This document shows positions 21,038-31,590 of a stretch of DNA of 64,000 bases, in pieces (the stretch's first letter is position 1; the number at the start of each line of letters is the position of its first letter). A program made the position numbers and the translations under genes. The notes beneath the pieces are model-generated. The model was not told the origin of the DNA. It ran no database searches and was given only the letters and a program-made list of their open reading frames with translations. This stretch comes from Prorocentrum cordatum (Eukaryota > Sar > Dinophyceae > Prorocentrales > Prorocentraceae), in NCBI GenBank assembly GCA_963575745.1, contig CAUYUJ010017881.1, forward strand, positions 134,606 to 198,605, given 5' to 3'.

Positions 21038-22088
21038 GCCTTTCGACCCAGGGGACCAGAGCTGCCGCCGGCGCCCCTGCTCACGGCAGGTTGGTGTCGT
21101 GTCGACGCTACGGCAACGCCCTTGGCGGTCGTTCTGGGTTGAAGGCCTCTGGAGGTCTGATGTCGACCAGTGTCAAATGATCTCGATTGTCCCCGATCGT
21201 TGAAAATTGACGATCCACGCAGCGTCCGAAGCCAATTCGCAAGTCGCCGCTACACAAACTTGCCGTGGCCGTGGTCTACTGTATGATTTTTGCCACCTCT
21301 CTTCGCGAATTCGTTGGTCCGCGATCGACACAAGTTCAACCAGGCGGGCTTTGCATTGGTGGCATTCGCCCACGCTTGACACCAATTCAAGCAGGTGGGA
21401 CAGCATTGCAAGCGAATTCGGCTCTGCTGCAGCAGCGGAGCATGGCCCTCTGCACTGCTCAGCCGAAGCAGAGCAGTGTGTCCTGGCCTGTCTCTCGAAT
21501 ATCTGGGCCGCAACGCTGGCGTTGGCGGTCGATTACAGTGTTAGTACGTACTCGTAGTTCAAGGTTCACGACGTCCTAAGCGACGCGCATACAGGGCCGA
21601 TCACCTGCGTGCCTATCGATACGCCTGGGGGTCGTAACAAGAGTTATGAGACCTGTGCTCGACTCCGGCCTAAGCCCGGCATCCACGATCTGTCTGAAGA
21701 GTAACGGTGTCCTCGCACCAGGGCGACAAGAACATGTGTGTTCCCCGCTTCGGCATTTGGGTGCAGCCCTCAGGTTTCAGACGCCCGAGTGGCCCGCGAA
21801 CCTTGCCGGAACGACCGGATCGCCGTGATGTCGAGCTGTGGGAGAGACGGGGGTCAATGCAAGCGGGGGTCAGCCAGAGCGCCAGATCTTGCAGGATCCT
21901 CAAGAGCAAGGAGTGCGTGGACCTGCGCTTGCGCGCAGGATCTTGCAGGGTCCTGCAGAGCCTGGCCGGGTTTGCATTGACCCTGGTGAGTGCGTCCCCG
22001 ATGATGGAGGATGGGTGAAGGGGGATGATTTGTTGCCGCGGGCCCCCCTGCGCCGGTGGGTGGCGTCGAAATCTTTTGTCAAGAGAGC
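21038..22088 (+). repeat. Duplicated downstream block, copy 2
   Basis: Matches 13529-14585, including the 116-codon frame (21207-21557), the palindromic GATCTTGCAGGATC words and the final ~45 bp of the minus-strand helicase. Homology stops at about 22088, which marks the right breakpoint of the duplication. Confidence 0.75.
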
Positions 22089-22309
22089 CGGAGCGAGGAC
22101 AGCCGTACCCAACCGGTGCGGTGCTTGCCTTACTTGGGGGGTTCTCTTTTCTGCTGGCAGGTGGCCGGATGGGCGTGGCGGGGTGGCGGGGTTTCGCATG
22201 GTGGGCGGCCGTAGGCGCTTCGTGGGTGCCTCTGGGGCGCCCCGTGTGCTGGATAGGTGCTGGGGGAGTTCGCCTGGTGGGCGGCCGTGGGGCTTACACC
22301 ACGCGGATC

Positions 22310-22445
22310 CCACAAGACTGCTCACACCACATCGCCTGCACCACACACACACACACACGCATGCACACACGCACACACACACACAGATTGCGACACACTG
22401 CTTGCAGCGCGTGCAGCTTGCAACACACAGCGCGCACCACAAGTC
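22310..22445 (+). repeat. CACCACA minisatellite with CA microsatellite
   Basis: CACCACATCGCCTGCACCACA passes into about 40 bp of CACACA and back into GCAGCTTGCAACACACAGC. It is related to the tract at 4060-4375. The preceding 220 bp hold no recognised gene. Confidence 0.7.
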
Positions 22446-22450
22446 GAGGA

Positions 22451-22613
22451 GGGGATCGACTACAGAATTGATTTACCACAATATTGATGTTTACGCCGAG
22501 TCTTCAACAGCAACACGTCGAAAGCTCGCGTGTCTGCGACAGTTCTACGACTTCCCCGGTGATCCTACGCGGAAAGCCAAGCCTGGGGCAGATCAGTTCT
22601 GCAGTCGACCCCC
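22451..22613. mobile_element. MITE-like element, family C copy 1
   Basis: The left end GGGGATCGACTACAGAATTG is mirrored by the right end CAGTTCTGCAGTCGACCCCC. The inverted repeats are about 24 bp with few mismatches. The interior is AT-richer than its surroundings. A second copy lies at 46996-47173. No clear target-site duplication was identified. Confidence 0.6.
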
Positions 22614-22905
22614 CACTCGCACATGGCGTTGCACACCCGGGGTGCAAGGAGCTCACTGCTTGGGGCCCACGCCGGCCTGCCTCTCCGGCACGAGGGCGCC
22701 GCGAGGGCTGCAGACCCGGGCCGTGCGCCGGAGCGCAACGGCCCTACGGCCCGAGGAGGCCCGAGGAGGCCCGACGGCCCAACGGCCCAGCGGCCCGACG
22801 TGCGGCTCGGCACGGCGGGGAGTGCAGCGGTTGGCCCCCGGGGCTCGAGATGCGGCCCGGCCTCGATCCCGAACCCAGGCCGCAGGCGAGGTGGGCCCTG
22901 ACCTC
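22614..22905. other. GC-rich DNA, no recognised gene
   Basis: Rich in GGCCCGA and CGGCCC words. Frames are open on both strands because of composition. Confidence 0.4.
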
Positions 22906-23260
22906 AGCAGGAGGAGGAGGAGGAGGAGGAGGAGGAGGAGGCGGAGGAGCAGGAGGAGAGGAGAAGGAGGAGGAGGAGGAGGAGGAGGAGGAGAAAGGAT
23001 GAGAAAGGAGGAGGAGGAGGAGACAGGAGGAAGACGGTGAGAGGAGGAGGGGTGAGGAGGCGGGAGAGAGCGGCCAGAGGAGTTGAGGGAGATTGGGAGG
23101 GGTGGCAGCGGGAGGAGGAGGTTGAGGAGGGGGGCAGTCCGGGAGGATGAAGCGCAGCAGGAGGAGGAGGAGGAGGAGGAGGAGGAGGAGAGGGAGTGAG
23201 GAAGCAGTGAGTGAGGAGGCAAGGAGGAGGAGGACGAAAGACAACAGGCAGGAATAGTAA
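22906..23260. repeat. GAG/AGG purine tract
   Basis: Long runs of GGAGGA on the plus strand, broken at 23060-23160 by less regular G-rich DNA. Homopurine mirror-repeat sequence of this kind can form triplex DNA. Confidence 0.9.
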
Positions 23261-23269
23261 GAGAGAGGA

Positions 23270-24125
23270 GGGATGATTATTGGTGATTGTGATGCTGGTG
23301 ACGATTGTGGTATGATAGCATGACGGCGGCGGTTTGTTAGCCGCCCATCGGACAAAGTCCGAGGAGTGGTGGCGATGGTGGTGGTAATGGTTAGGGTGAT
23401 GATGAGGGTTGTGGTGGGGATGGGGATCGGGACGTGGATAGATGGTGGTGTTGGTGGTGCTGACGACGGTGATGGTGGTGGTGACGATTGTGATGATGAC
23501 TTTGGAGGTGGCGGTGGTGGTGGGAGAAGGAGGAGGAGGAGAAGGAGGAGGATGAAGGAGGATAAAACATGATGGCGATGATGCTGCTGTTGTTGTTGAT
23601 GATGATGATGATGCTGATGCTGATGCTGATGCTGATGTTGCTGCTGATGAAGATAGTGATGATAGTGATGATGATGATGCTGATGATGATGATGATGATG
23701 ATGTTGTTGATGTTGATGATGATGGTGATGGTGATGGTGATGGTGATGGTGATGGTGATGATGCTGCTGCTGATGATGATGACGATGATGATATGAATGT
23801 TGCTGTTGATGATGCTGCTGATGATGCTGATGCTGGTGATGTTGATGATGCTGCTGATGATGATGACAATGCTGCTGAGGATGATGATATTGATGGTGAT
23901 GATGCTGATGCTGATGCTGATGCGGAGGATGAGTATGCTGATGATACTGATGATGCTGATGCTGATGCTGATGCTGATGATGCTGGTGATGATGATGATG
24001 ATGCTGATGCTGATGATGCTGATGATGATGATGATGCTGATGCTGATGATGATGATGATGATGATGATATGATGATGATGGATGATGAGAGGAGATGATG
24101 ATACTTGATGCTGATGATGCTGCAT
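23270..24125. repeat. GAT/GCT microsatellite
   Basis: About 850 bp of GATGAT, GATGCT and GGTGAT steps, containing one non-repetitive insert at 23310-23370. Poly-Asp and poly-Met frames here are artefacts. Confidence 0.9.
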
Positions 24126-24149
24126 GATGCCGAGAGAGATGAGGCGCGA

Positions 24150-24415
24150 TGCGAGGAGGAGGAGGAGGAGGAGGAGGAGGAGGAGGAGATGAGAAGGAGA
24201 GAGGGAGGAGGAGGAGGAGGAGGAGGAGGGGAGGAGGAGGGGAGGGAGGAGGAGGAGGAGGAACTCGAAGGGGGAACAGAAGTGGGGGTACGTAGGTCCG
24301 CGAGGCAGCGTGTGGCGGTGTGTCGCGGCGCGGTCCTCCTCCGCCTCCTCCCCCTCCTTCTGTCTGTCTTCCTCCTCCTTCTCCTCCTCCTCCTCCTGTC
24401 TGTCTTCCTCCACGA
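24150..24415. repeat. GAG tract followed by CTC tract
   Basis: GAGGAG runs occupy 24150-24270. About 60 bp of unique DNA follow, then CTCCTCC runs on the same strand (24335-24410). The two facing tracts could pair as an imperfect inverted repeat. Confidence 0.8.
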
Positions 24416-24419
24416 ATGG

Positions 24420-24895
24420 TCTTCAGAGAGCGGTGCTTGAACCACTGGGCTCTATAGTTTGATCCACACCCTTAGGCCGACTGGCCCTGTGTGTGGGGGG
24501 GGGGGGGCGGATGCAGTCCGAGACTCCTCGCGCCATCGGGCAGCAGGAATCAGGAGGAGGACAAGTGTAAAGCCAAGACCCATACGTAGGCTATGATAAG
24601 AATGTTCCTCCTCCCCCTCCACCCTCTAGGCTATGGTAAGGATTTCTCCGCACGGAGGGAAGAGGCCCCGTTGGAAGACAACTGTCTGAGATTCGCCAGC
24701 CATGCCAAGGCACCATTCCTGGGACTTAAGCTCCGCGAGTAGGCGTTACTGGTTGCGACCTGGCGATCCTAAGCCTTGCCAGACCACCATTTCTGAAGCG
24801 TCAACGCCCCGAATCAACGTGACTGTCGCGCCCTGACAATCCTAAATCGTGCCACAACATCAGCTCTGGGACATGAGCCATATGATTTGTTGAAC
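24420..24895. other. Unique spacer with a 12-base G run
   Basis: Moderate-complexity sequence with a G homopolymer at about 24496. No gene is recognised. Confidence 0.4.
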
Positions 24896-24899
24896 CGGA

Positions 24900-25335
24900 T
24901 GTATACTTTTGAAGCGAATGTGCGCGGCGCGAAGGCGAGTGCAACATGTTGGAGAGGAACCGCCCGCCATCCGTGAAGCTCGTGCAAACTTTTAAGACGA
25001 ACGTGCGCGGCGCTATAGGGCGAAACCCACATTTTGAAAACAACCCGCCGTGCATCCTTGAGGCTCCTGCGAACTTTCAAGACGAATGTGCGCGGCGCTA
25101 AAGCGAGAGCCACACGTTTGAAACGTTTGGCCCACCATCCGTGAAGCTGCTGCAATAGTTTAAGACGGATGTGTGCGGCGTTAATGCGAGAGCCACCTTT
25201 TGAAAACCGCTTGCCCTCCATCGCTTCGACTGTTGCAAACTTTTAAGACGAATGCGCGCGACGCAAAGGCGAGAGTCACATTTGAAAACGACACGCCCTC
25301 CATCAGTGAAGCTTCTCCAAATTGTATGCTTCAGG
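24900..25335. repeat. 83-bp tandem repeat (five units)
   Basis: AAGACGAATGTGCGCGGCGC-type phrases at about 24912, 24995, 25079, 25162 and 25245 give an 83-84 bp period. Each is followed by GCGAGAGCCACA and CCATCCGTGAAGCT. The CRISPR-like regularity is excluded because the whole unit repeats, with no unique spacers. Confidence 0.85.
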
Positions 25336-25479
25336 ATCAAACACGGTGAAGAAGTCTCCGGCGAAACGCCCAGCCCCGTCCTACCGACCCGCCTCGGGGT
25401 GCGCCAGGGAGGAAACATTTATCATGATAAGGGATGGAGGAGAAAGGGGGAGGAGAGAGGTTGATGGAGGTGGAGATGG

Positions 25480-25700
25480 AGAAGGAGGAGGACATAAATG
25501 AGGAGGAGGAGGAGGAGGACACGGAGGAGGAGGAGGAGGGGGAGGAGGAGGAGGAACGAGGACGAGCAGGATGAGCAGGAAGGCCAGGAGGAGCAGGAGG
25601 AACGAGGACGAGCAGTAGCAGGATGAGCAGGAAGAGCAGTAGGAGGAAGAGCTGGAGGAGGAGGAGGAGGAGGAGGAGGAGGAGGAGGAGGGAGGCTGAT
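25480..25700. repeat. GAG/GAGCAG purine tract
   Basis: GGAGGAGGA runs with GAGCAGGA and ACGAGGACGAG variants. No coding interpretation is justified. Confidence 0.85.
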
Positions 25701-25955
25701 GAATGGATGGGGGGAGGGGGCATGACAAGCTAGGTGCGCTCGCGTCATATCTGACATCCTACCCCTTCCTCCCATCCCTTACCATGGCGCAGATCCCCTG
25801 TCTACTCGCTCAGTCGGATGTCGAGCAGGGCAATGATCCCGAAAGGGTACGCGATGCATTGTAGAGCACGGCATGGCATGGCGTAGAAGAGCACCGCAAG
25901 GCGTAGTATCAACCTAGCATTGCATTGCATGCCGTGGCATGGCACGGGAAATGAC

Positions 25956-26150
25956 GCCAGCGCTGCAGCGGGAGCACGAGTCGAAACGAGCGGAAGCGCG
26001 GAATTTGAAGCCAGCGCTGCAGCGGGAGCACGATTCGGAGCGAGCGGAAACACGGAAATGAGGCCAGCGCTGCAGCGGGAGCACGATTCGGAACGAGCGG
26101 GGCCCGAAAATGAGGCCGGCGCCTCAGCGAGAGCAGCATTTTGGAAACAA
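25956..26150. repeat. 53-bp tandem repeat (four units)
   Basis: GCCAGCGCTGCAGCGGGAGC starts units at 25956, 26010, 26063 and, diverged, 26115. A related phrase (CCGAAAATGAGGCC...GCGAGA) occurs near 59295, so this word is also dispersed. Confidence 0.75.
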
Positions 26151-27010
26151 ATGCAGGCGAAAACCCAACTCCAGGGAAACCTGTGTGTAAAGAAACAGTA
26201 CGCGGGGGGGGGGGTCGGCCACTTGCAAACCGTCATCAGGGGAAGAGGGAGAGTAGTATTAATATTGAGTCATTGTAGAGGAGGAGTGGGACTCCCGGGC
26301 TCCCGAGCTGCGGAACGGAGCCATCCAGGGCCCACAAACCGATCCCCAGGAGGGGACCGAGAGGTCTGGGTCGTGCGTGGCGCAATGGATGGATGGGGGG
26401 GGGGGGGGGGGGGGGGCGACTCCTGGGAAGGTGGAGAGAGGCGCCCCCTCGTGTGCCCAGAAGTGGGGCCCCAGAGGGGCTCGAGAGGGCACACGCTTTG
26501 CTGCGTGCCCCACGTGCCGCCCCTCACGCGGCAACGCCAAACTGGGGGGCAGGTCCTCAAGAAGCACGACGGAAGTCTGGGTCTCTCTTTTTTTGTTTTT
26601 TTTTCTCTCTCTCTCTCTCTGTCTTTTTTTTTCTCTCTCTCTCTCTCTCTTTCTCTATCTCTCTCTCTCTCCCTTTCTCTCGCTCTCTCTCTCTTTCTCT
26701 CTCTCTCTCTGTCTCTTTCTCTTTTTTGTTGTTTCTCTCTCTCTCTCTCTCCTTCTCTTCTGCACTGATCATGTCCGCTCGACTGGCAAGCTTGCCAAAG
26801 AGTGCGAGCCCCCCAAGGCCTCCAGGGCTCGAGTATTCAAAAAGGATTTGGGGAAACACGTGCGCCTTGACACGCGGAGCTGTCGAGGGAGATCCACGGT
26901 CTGAGGTGGTCGTGGAGGGAGCGCGAAGCGCAGAGGCGAATCCAACATCTCTCTCTCTCTCTATCTCTGAGAGAGCCCCGCATTCGTCGCTGGTTGTCTT
27001 CGGGGCATCG
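26151..27010. other. No gene; G run and CT microsatellite
   Basis: Contains a 22-base G homopolymer (26395-26416) and a CT/T microsatellite (26585-26760). The rest is unremarkable. Coverage and base calling here are likely to be poor, so the lengths are uncertain. Confidence 0.6.
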
Positions 27011-27012
27011 TG

Positions 27013-27188
27013 CAGTCGGGGCCCTGAAGAAGGAACCCTTTTCGTTGGGGAGGGGCTCCGTGTTCCTTAAGTGTTTCGCAGCTTGCCTCAGGCTTTCCTT
27101 ATGTTTTCGATGGGAACTCGAAGTTTAGCTTATGGAAAATAGGGGCCTCGTTCCTTATTCAGGGTTCCTTAGGTCAACGCCCCGACTG
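27013..27188. mobile_element. MITE-like element, family D copy 1
   Basis: Left CAGTCGGGGC...AAGGAACCC is mirrored at the right by GGGTTCCTTAGG...GCCCCGACTG. The same ~170 bp recur at 46534-46706. There the left terminus is replaced by GTATGGTCCAGGGGCCC, which also follows the right terminus. The interior is T-rich with TTCCTTAAGTGTTTC. Non-autonomous DNA element inferred. Confidence 0.65.
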
Positions 27189-27230
27189 TATCACTCCAAG
27201 TGGGTCCTCTCTGCCCACCCCGCCTGCCAG

Positions 27231-27308
27231 GACATACTCCACGACAGCGCGCGGATAGCAGCGATCCTGGACATCCGTCAGCTGATCGGTGGGCAGACGG
27301 AGCTGCAG
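27231..27308 (+). CDS. Candidate internal exon of unknown gene
   Basis: A C/T-rich tract ending CCTGCCAG precedes 26 codons starting DILHDSARIAAILDI and ending QTELQ. Codon third positions are mostly G or C. A possible GC-type donor (CAG|GC) follows. The exon is phase 0 at both ends. It is on the same strand as the exons at 29.5 kb and 41.7 kb and might belong to one long gene with them, but no sequence match proves it. No domain is recognised. Confidence 0.4.
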
Positions 27309-27309
27309 G

Positions 27310-27850
27310 CTGGATCTTGGGGTAGGGGAGCGCGAGTCAAACTCACGTTTGAGCTGGAGGTGGCTCGGGGTCTGATGTGGCCCAGCACTTGTTCAGACGA
27401 GCAGGAAGGGTGGGCAGGTTCGAGGTTTTTGGCTCAGTTTTTTTGTTTTTTTTGTTTTGACTTTTTCAGCCTCCAGTGAGCTTTTCGGGCCCAGTGACGG
27501 CAAAAACGGATCCGAGGGGGGAAAAGTTGTGCCATATGGACCCCAGGATGGGTCCAGTGACCGACTTTGAACGGATTTGGGTTCATGCCCCATTCTGAAT
27601 GATTTTCTGGGGCCCCGACAAGTTCAACCTCCTCGGCCGCCTCCAACCTTTGAGCACCCTCGTCATTGTCCTACCCTCCTTGCTGCTGGACTTTGTGCCG
27701 TTGCCATCCCGCACTTCCCCCTGCTCCTGCTGGCTTCTGCTACGCTGGTGACTACGGTGCCAAGATCACTGCTTCTCCCGCTACTGCTACTGCAACCGCT
27801 GCTGCTGCACCTGCCGTCACCGCCACCTTAACCACATACCGGCCCATTTC
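27310..27850. other. No recognised gene
   Basis: Contains T-rich DNA near 27440 and CTGCTACTGCTGCTG-like triplets near 27790. It may be intronic if the exon at 27231 is real. Confidence 0.4.
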
Positions 27851-27859
27851 CCTCCTGAG

Positions 27860-28375
27860 CGATCGGTACCCTCGATCTGACGCAGGGCACCCCGCGACGG
27901 CCACAAGAGTATTCAACGTCTCGAATGTGAAGCGCAAAGGAAAAGCGGGGCTCCCCCTCGCTGTGCGGTGCAGCGCATACGGTTGCCGTGTCGCGCCGCC
28001 AGTTCTGGCCCACCACGCTTCGGCGCGACACGCAACAGTCAACCCGCATGGTAAGGATGGGCAACCTTTCCTAGGCTGCGCTTGCGTCCTTGCCCCTTCG
28101 GCCCATCCTCAGCGACTTTCGCTGGCCAGCCTCGCTCGACAAACGTTAGCATGGCCCTCCAAGGCCCTTGCATCCTCACCGCGCATCCTTATTCTACGGA
28201 TTGACTGTAAGCATGTCCCGTTCCCCGAGCATCCACGCTACGCGCTTCCCAGCCTCCCGTCCCACGCGGAGCGGAGCGACACGCGATCCGTTGGCAGGGC
28301 ACAGCGTGTCGCCCTGGCTGAGCGGCCGACGCACATGTCTCACGATTTCAGTGGCCGTGCGCTCGGGCTCGCCGC
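27860..28375 (-). mobile_element. Foldback element, family E, interrupted by a nested element
   Basis: On the minus strand this matches the pair of elements at 60049-60268 and 60447-60667. 28230-28330 matches their GCGACACGCTGTGCC...GGATCGCGTGTCG part. 27990-28035 matches their GAGGCGTGGTGGGCCAGAAC part. Between the two parts lies 28050-28200, which belongs to a different repeat (AAGGATG...CATCCTTA), also seen at 31185-31370. A nested insertion is the simplest reading. Confidence 0.55.
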
Positions 28376-28792
28376 GCGGGGCGACCACCAGGTACTTGTA
28401 ATCAAGGGCACAAAAAAACGCCCCTAACCTGGTTTACGAGGCGCTGTGCGCTGAAACTCCGGTGGGCTGACAGGATAAACCCTGCGTGATGTGCCGCGTA
28501 TTGGCGTCTCTAGGCTTTGGGGGTTCCCAGGAGGTTTACAGACCGCGCACTTGTAACCCAGGGTAGGGTCGTCTTTTTTCAACCCTTAATGTAAGCCCCC
28601 AGATATCCGGAGGACTGCTCTGCGCCATCCCAGCGCGATTCTGACCTCGGCCTCTGGGGGGCCACTTCCGGACCGGAGGGCCAGCAGAGGTCGACCCCGG
28701 ACGGAAGGCTACCCGCGGGAAGCCGTCGGGAGCTCTTCGGGCCAGTGATCGAAGCGAGGCTGGCTGAGGGGTGCGTGTCGTGGAGAACAAAG

Positions 28793-28925
28793 AGCTTGGA
28801 ATCGCTCGGAGGTGTGCATTTTTCCTTCGGCGAGGACCATCGAGGAGCATCCTTGATCATTTGACGAAAAACACCACGCACGAAACCGAAAAAAACACAG
28901 GGAATGGACGTCCGAGCGATGGCGA
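28793..28925. mobile_element. Foldback element, family B copy 2
   Basis: Matches the element inside intron 2 of gene copy 1: TCGCTCGGAGGTGTGCATTT at the left, GCACGAAACCGAAAAAAACA in the middle and GGACGTCCGAGCGATGGCGA at the right. Just downstream, GAGCGGATGACGCACGTCCT resembles the start of the exon at 29496. The element may therefore have carried or copied that sequence. Confidence 0.6.
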
Positions 28926-29495
28926 GAGGGGAGCGGATGACGCACGTCCTGATGGGCCACGTCCAGGAACGCGCAGATTCGCTATCGGGGGCTGTCGCCG
29001 ATCCGTCGGCGATGCATCGCCCGTTCCGGCTCCGTGTTTCGTCCCCCGGAGCCGGTCTCCAATTCTTAGCGCCCAGCGTTTCCCCTGGCTGCAGGGTGCC
29101 CTGACTCTCTTGACGCTGAAATGCCTTGCGCGAGCCATGGATACACCGCCTGGCCCAGGGCACCCTGAGGTTCTTCGCTTGCAGCCGCTGCGCAAGAAAC
29201 CCAACCCTGGTCTACGAGACTTCAGCGATCTTCATGGTTGGGCCTTTTGCGATGGGCTTCTTGTGGCCAACGAGTCTTGACTGTAGCGTTAGTAAGCCCA
29301 AGATTCGCTATCCCCCCCACAAGTAGCAAAAACCCTTTTGAAACCTTTTCTGATCCTTCTGGAAAGCTCCCCAGAAGCCTTTCGGGAGGGTTTTCAAAAG
29401 GTCTCGGGAACGTCTCGGTCGGCTGGGGGGGGGAACCACCAGTCCTTAGCCCCAGTGAATTCTGGTCTTTCTGACTGTAGCGTCCCCCCTTGCAG

Positions 29496-29661
29496 GAGCG
29501 GCTGACGCACATCCTGATGGATCACGACATCACCTCCGACGGCGAGGGGGACTACCTCATCCCCAGCGCAGCGTCCCCGGCCTGGGACCGGTTGCAGGTC
29601 TCCGCGGCGCTGCGGAACAAGATCTCGCTGCGGATCCGGCGCATCCAGGCGGACGGCTGGG
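29496..29661 (+). CDS. Candidate internal exon of unknown gene
   Basis: The acceptor CCCTTGCAG is followed by 55 codons beginning ERLTHILMDHDITSDGEGDY and ending RRIQADGW, plus one base. The donor G|GTCAGT follows. Third positions are overwhelmingly G or C and the composition is that of a soluble protein. The phase is 0 in, 1 out. An element of the 150-bp foldback family starts 20 bp beyond the donor, inside the intron. No family is recognised. It may be an N-terminal part of the PCIF1-like gene downstream, on strand and spacing alone. Confidence 0.55.
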
Positions 29662-29681
29662 GTCAGTTCAGGAGGAAAAGA

Positions 29682-29831
29682 AACACACAGACACAATGAA
29701 CCCTCGATTCCCCAGAAAATATGGGAAAATATGGGAAGTGGGCGGGAGGACAGAAACCCAGAAAATATGGGAAAATATGGGGAATCGGTTTATTTGTGTG
29801 TATTTAGTTGTGTGTCCTTGGGCCCCTTCAT
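29682..29831. mobile_element. Foldback element, family F copy 1
   Basis: ACACACAGACACAA...GATTCCCC at the left is mirrored by GGGGAATCGG...TTATTTGTGTG at the right, followed by TGTCCTTGGGCCCCTTCA. AAATATGGGA is repeated inside. Other copies lie at 31455-31590 (truncated), 42311-42449 and 48921-49073. Four copies in 20 kb suggest an active or recently active short element. Confidence 0.7.
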
Positions 29832-30090
29832 CAGTATCTTTTAACCTGTCCCCATCCCCACTGGGCCATGGCATCTCAGCTCCACCACCCCACCGCCCCA
29901 GGTGGGGATAGGCCCTCGAAGCCCGAAGGGAGCAGCCTGTGTCTCCATCCAGGGGGCTGCGTCGGCCAGTGGGGCACAGGCCACGCCAGTGGGGATCGGG
30001 ATCGAGTAAACACTGCTCAGGTTGGTGCCAGCCTGCGCTCGAGAGGTTTATAGATTCTCCCCTGGCGATAATGGGGATGGGGTTCGAGTT

Positions 30091-30238
30091 GATGGGGTCG
30101 GAGGCTCGCGCCTCATCGCCGAAGCATCGCCAACGTCACCGATGCATCGCCGACGTCGCCGATGTATCGCCGATGCATTGGGCGATGCGGCGCGGTCCTC
30201 CGACCCCATCTGCTCGGACCCCATCTGGGAGGCCTCTG
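30091..30238. mobile_element. Relative of the copy-1 introner
   Basis: GATGGGGTCGGAGGCTCGCG at the left and GGTCCTCCGACCCCATCTGC plus TCGGACCCCATCTGGGAGG at the right match the ends of the intron at 11225-11441. The centre repeats GCATCGCC as that intron does. No exon was recognised on either side. It may sit in an intron or be an insertion that never became one. Confidence 0.65.
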
Positions 30239-30323
30239 GAAGCCCCGCCGCTTTCCGAGAAGGCCTGCCACCTCTCACCTCATCCCTCGGCGAGCCGCCG
30301 AAGGAAGCCATGATTGCACGCAG

Positions 30324-30451
30324 GGCTGGACCTGAACGGTGCTTGGGCCATCTCGTGGGCCGTTCCATCCGCATGCGAAGGGCGAAGCGAAGGCGGAAAG
30401 GGGGCAGCACCTTCAGCACAACGACAACGGAGAGCACCGTTCAGGCTCAGC
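30324..30451. repeat. Short foldback with ~20-bp arms
   Basis: GCTGGACCTGAACGGTGCTT at the left is mirrored by AGCACCGTTCAGGCTCAGC at the right, about 130 bp overall. GAACGGTGCTTGGGC resembles sequence beside the element at 44722. Confidence 0.5.
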
Positions 30452-30659
30452 CCCGACGGAAAGAGGGCCTTCCCGCCCGCCCGCCCGCCCCGCCTCGGAG
30501 AGAGAGAGAGAGAGAGCAGCAGCGCCGGGGGCACACGGCCCGGAGCGCGGGCGGCCCTCCCGACTGGCCGCCGGAGGGCAGGGGGGCGCCCCCGTGGGTG
30601 CCGGCCCCCTGCCCCTGCGGGCTCCAGCGGGGGGGCCGGGGCGGGCCTCGCCGGCTGGT

Positions 30660-30945
30660 AATGCACAACAGTTATTGAATAGAAGATTAGAGTTGAACGA
30701 TAATGCAATGGTAGAAGTAATGGAAATGATGGGCAATACATGTGAATTAGATAGAACTACGTCATTCCATGTTTAATTCCATCACTATAATTGTATCATT
30801 GAACATTTCATGTATTAGAATTGAGTTCTGGTAATAATTTTTTTCAATTGAGATTTGTATGTATATTTCGGAATTCAAAAACAACTGCTCTTTTGTTTTA
30901 AAAAATACAAACCATATAATTTTATACCATGTCTTTTTTTTTTTC
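30660..30945. other. AT-rich island
   Basis: About 285 bp of strongly AT-rich DNA in very GC-rich surroundings, starting directly after a run of GGGGCCGGGGCGGGCC. Imperfect inverted similarity (GTTGAACGATAATGCAATGG against CATTGAAC-type sequence) suggests a foldback. A short frame (ending TTSFHV) is probably accidental. Possible origins are an organelle-derived insertion or an AT-rich transposable element. Neither could be shown. Confidence 0.5.
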
Positions 30946-31184
30946 GGGACAGAACAACTTGCTTGGCAGCATCGGCGCTGGTATGCAGTCAAGTCGCATT
31001 GCGCATCGGTCGTTGGAGGTAGGCTTTTTTGTGGACTCCCAGGTTCCAATCTACTTGTTAGGCACCTTCCTACTTCAAGGATCGAGTGGTGCTCCTTTTC
31101 TCCTGCGCCTTTAGGGGGCGGGCGGGGACTCAATCTACTTCCAAAGCCGTCCTACTCCATGGTTCTACCCACTGCTTCCGACTG

Positions 31185-31370
31185 GCGTGTAGCAAGGATG
31201 AGCATTTTTCCAAGGCTACCCTTGCATCCCTAGGGCCTTTCGGGCCCATCCTTAGCGACTGTCGCTGGCCAACCCTGTCCTTAGCGACTGTCGCTGGCCA
31301 ACCCTGTTCGGGAAGGCCTGCATGGCCCTCCAAGGCCCTTGCATCCTTCCAAAGGCATCCTTATTGTGCG
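31185..31370. repeat. AAGGATG repeat, family G
   Basis: AAGGATGAGC...CCAAGGCTACCCTTGCATCC at the left is mirrored by AAGGCCCTTGCATCCTTCC...CATCCTTA at the right. An internal CCTTAGCGACTGTCGCTGGCCAACC is duplicated in tandem. A second copy is nested at 28050-28200. Confidence 0.55.
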
Positions 31371-31454
31371 ACTTGACGGTGCCCGTGGTCGGAAGCCGGC
31401 CTTGTCTGGCATAGTCATGTCTGATCCGCCCAGTCCCACTTATGTCAGGAAGGA

Positions 31455-31590
31455 AAAACACACACAGACACAATTAACCGTCGACTCCCCGGAAAATATG
31501 GGAGAATATGGGCAGTGGGGGGGAAGATGAAAACCCAGAAAAATGGAAAATATGGGACAGCCTGAAAATATAGGAAAATATTTGAAAAAC
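31455..31590. mobile_element. Foldback element, family F copy 2 (truncated)
   Basis: Shares ACACACAGACACAA, CGACTCCCC and repeated AAATATGGGA with the other copies. The right half is missing or replaced where the 338-bp array begins. Confidence 0.6.

Noticed and set aside
22904-24445. 513-codon minus-strand Ser/Pro-rich frame
   Set aside because: Entirely GAG and GAT repeats read from the other strand.
24900-25335. Regularly spaced repeats resembling a CRISPR array
   Set aside because: The entire 83-bp unit repeats with no unique spacers, and the organism is eukaryotic.
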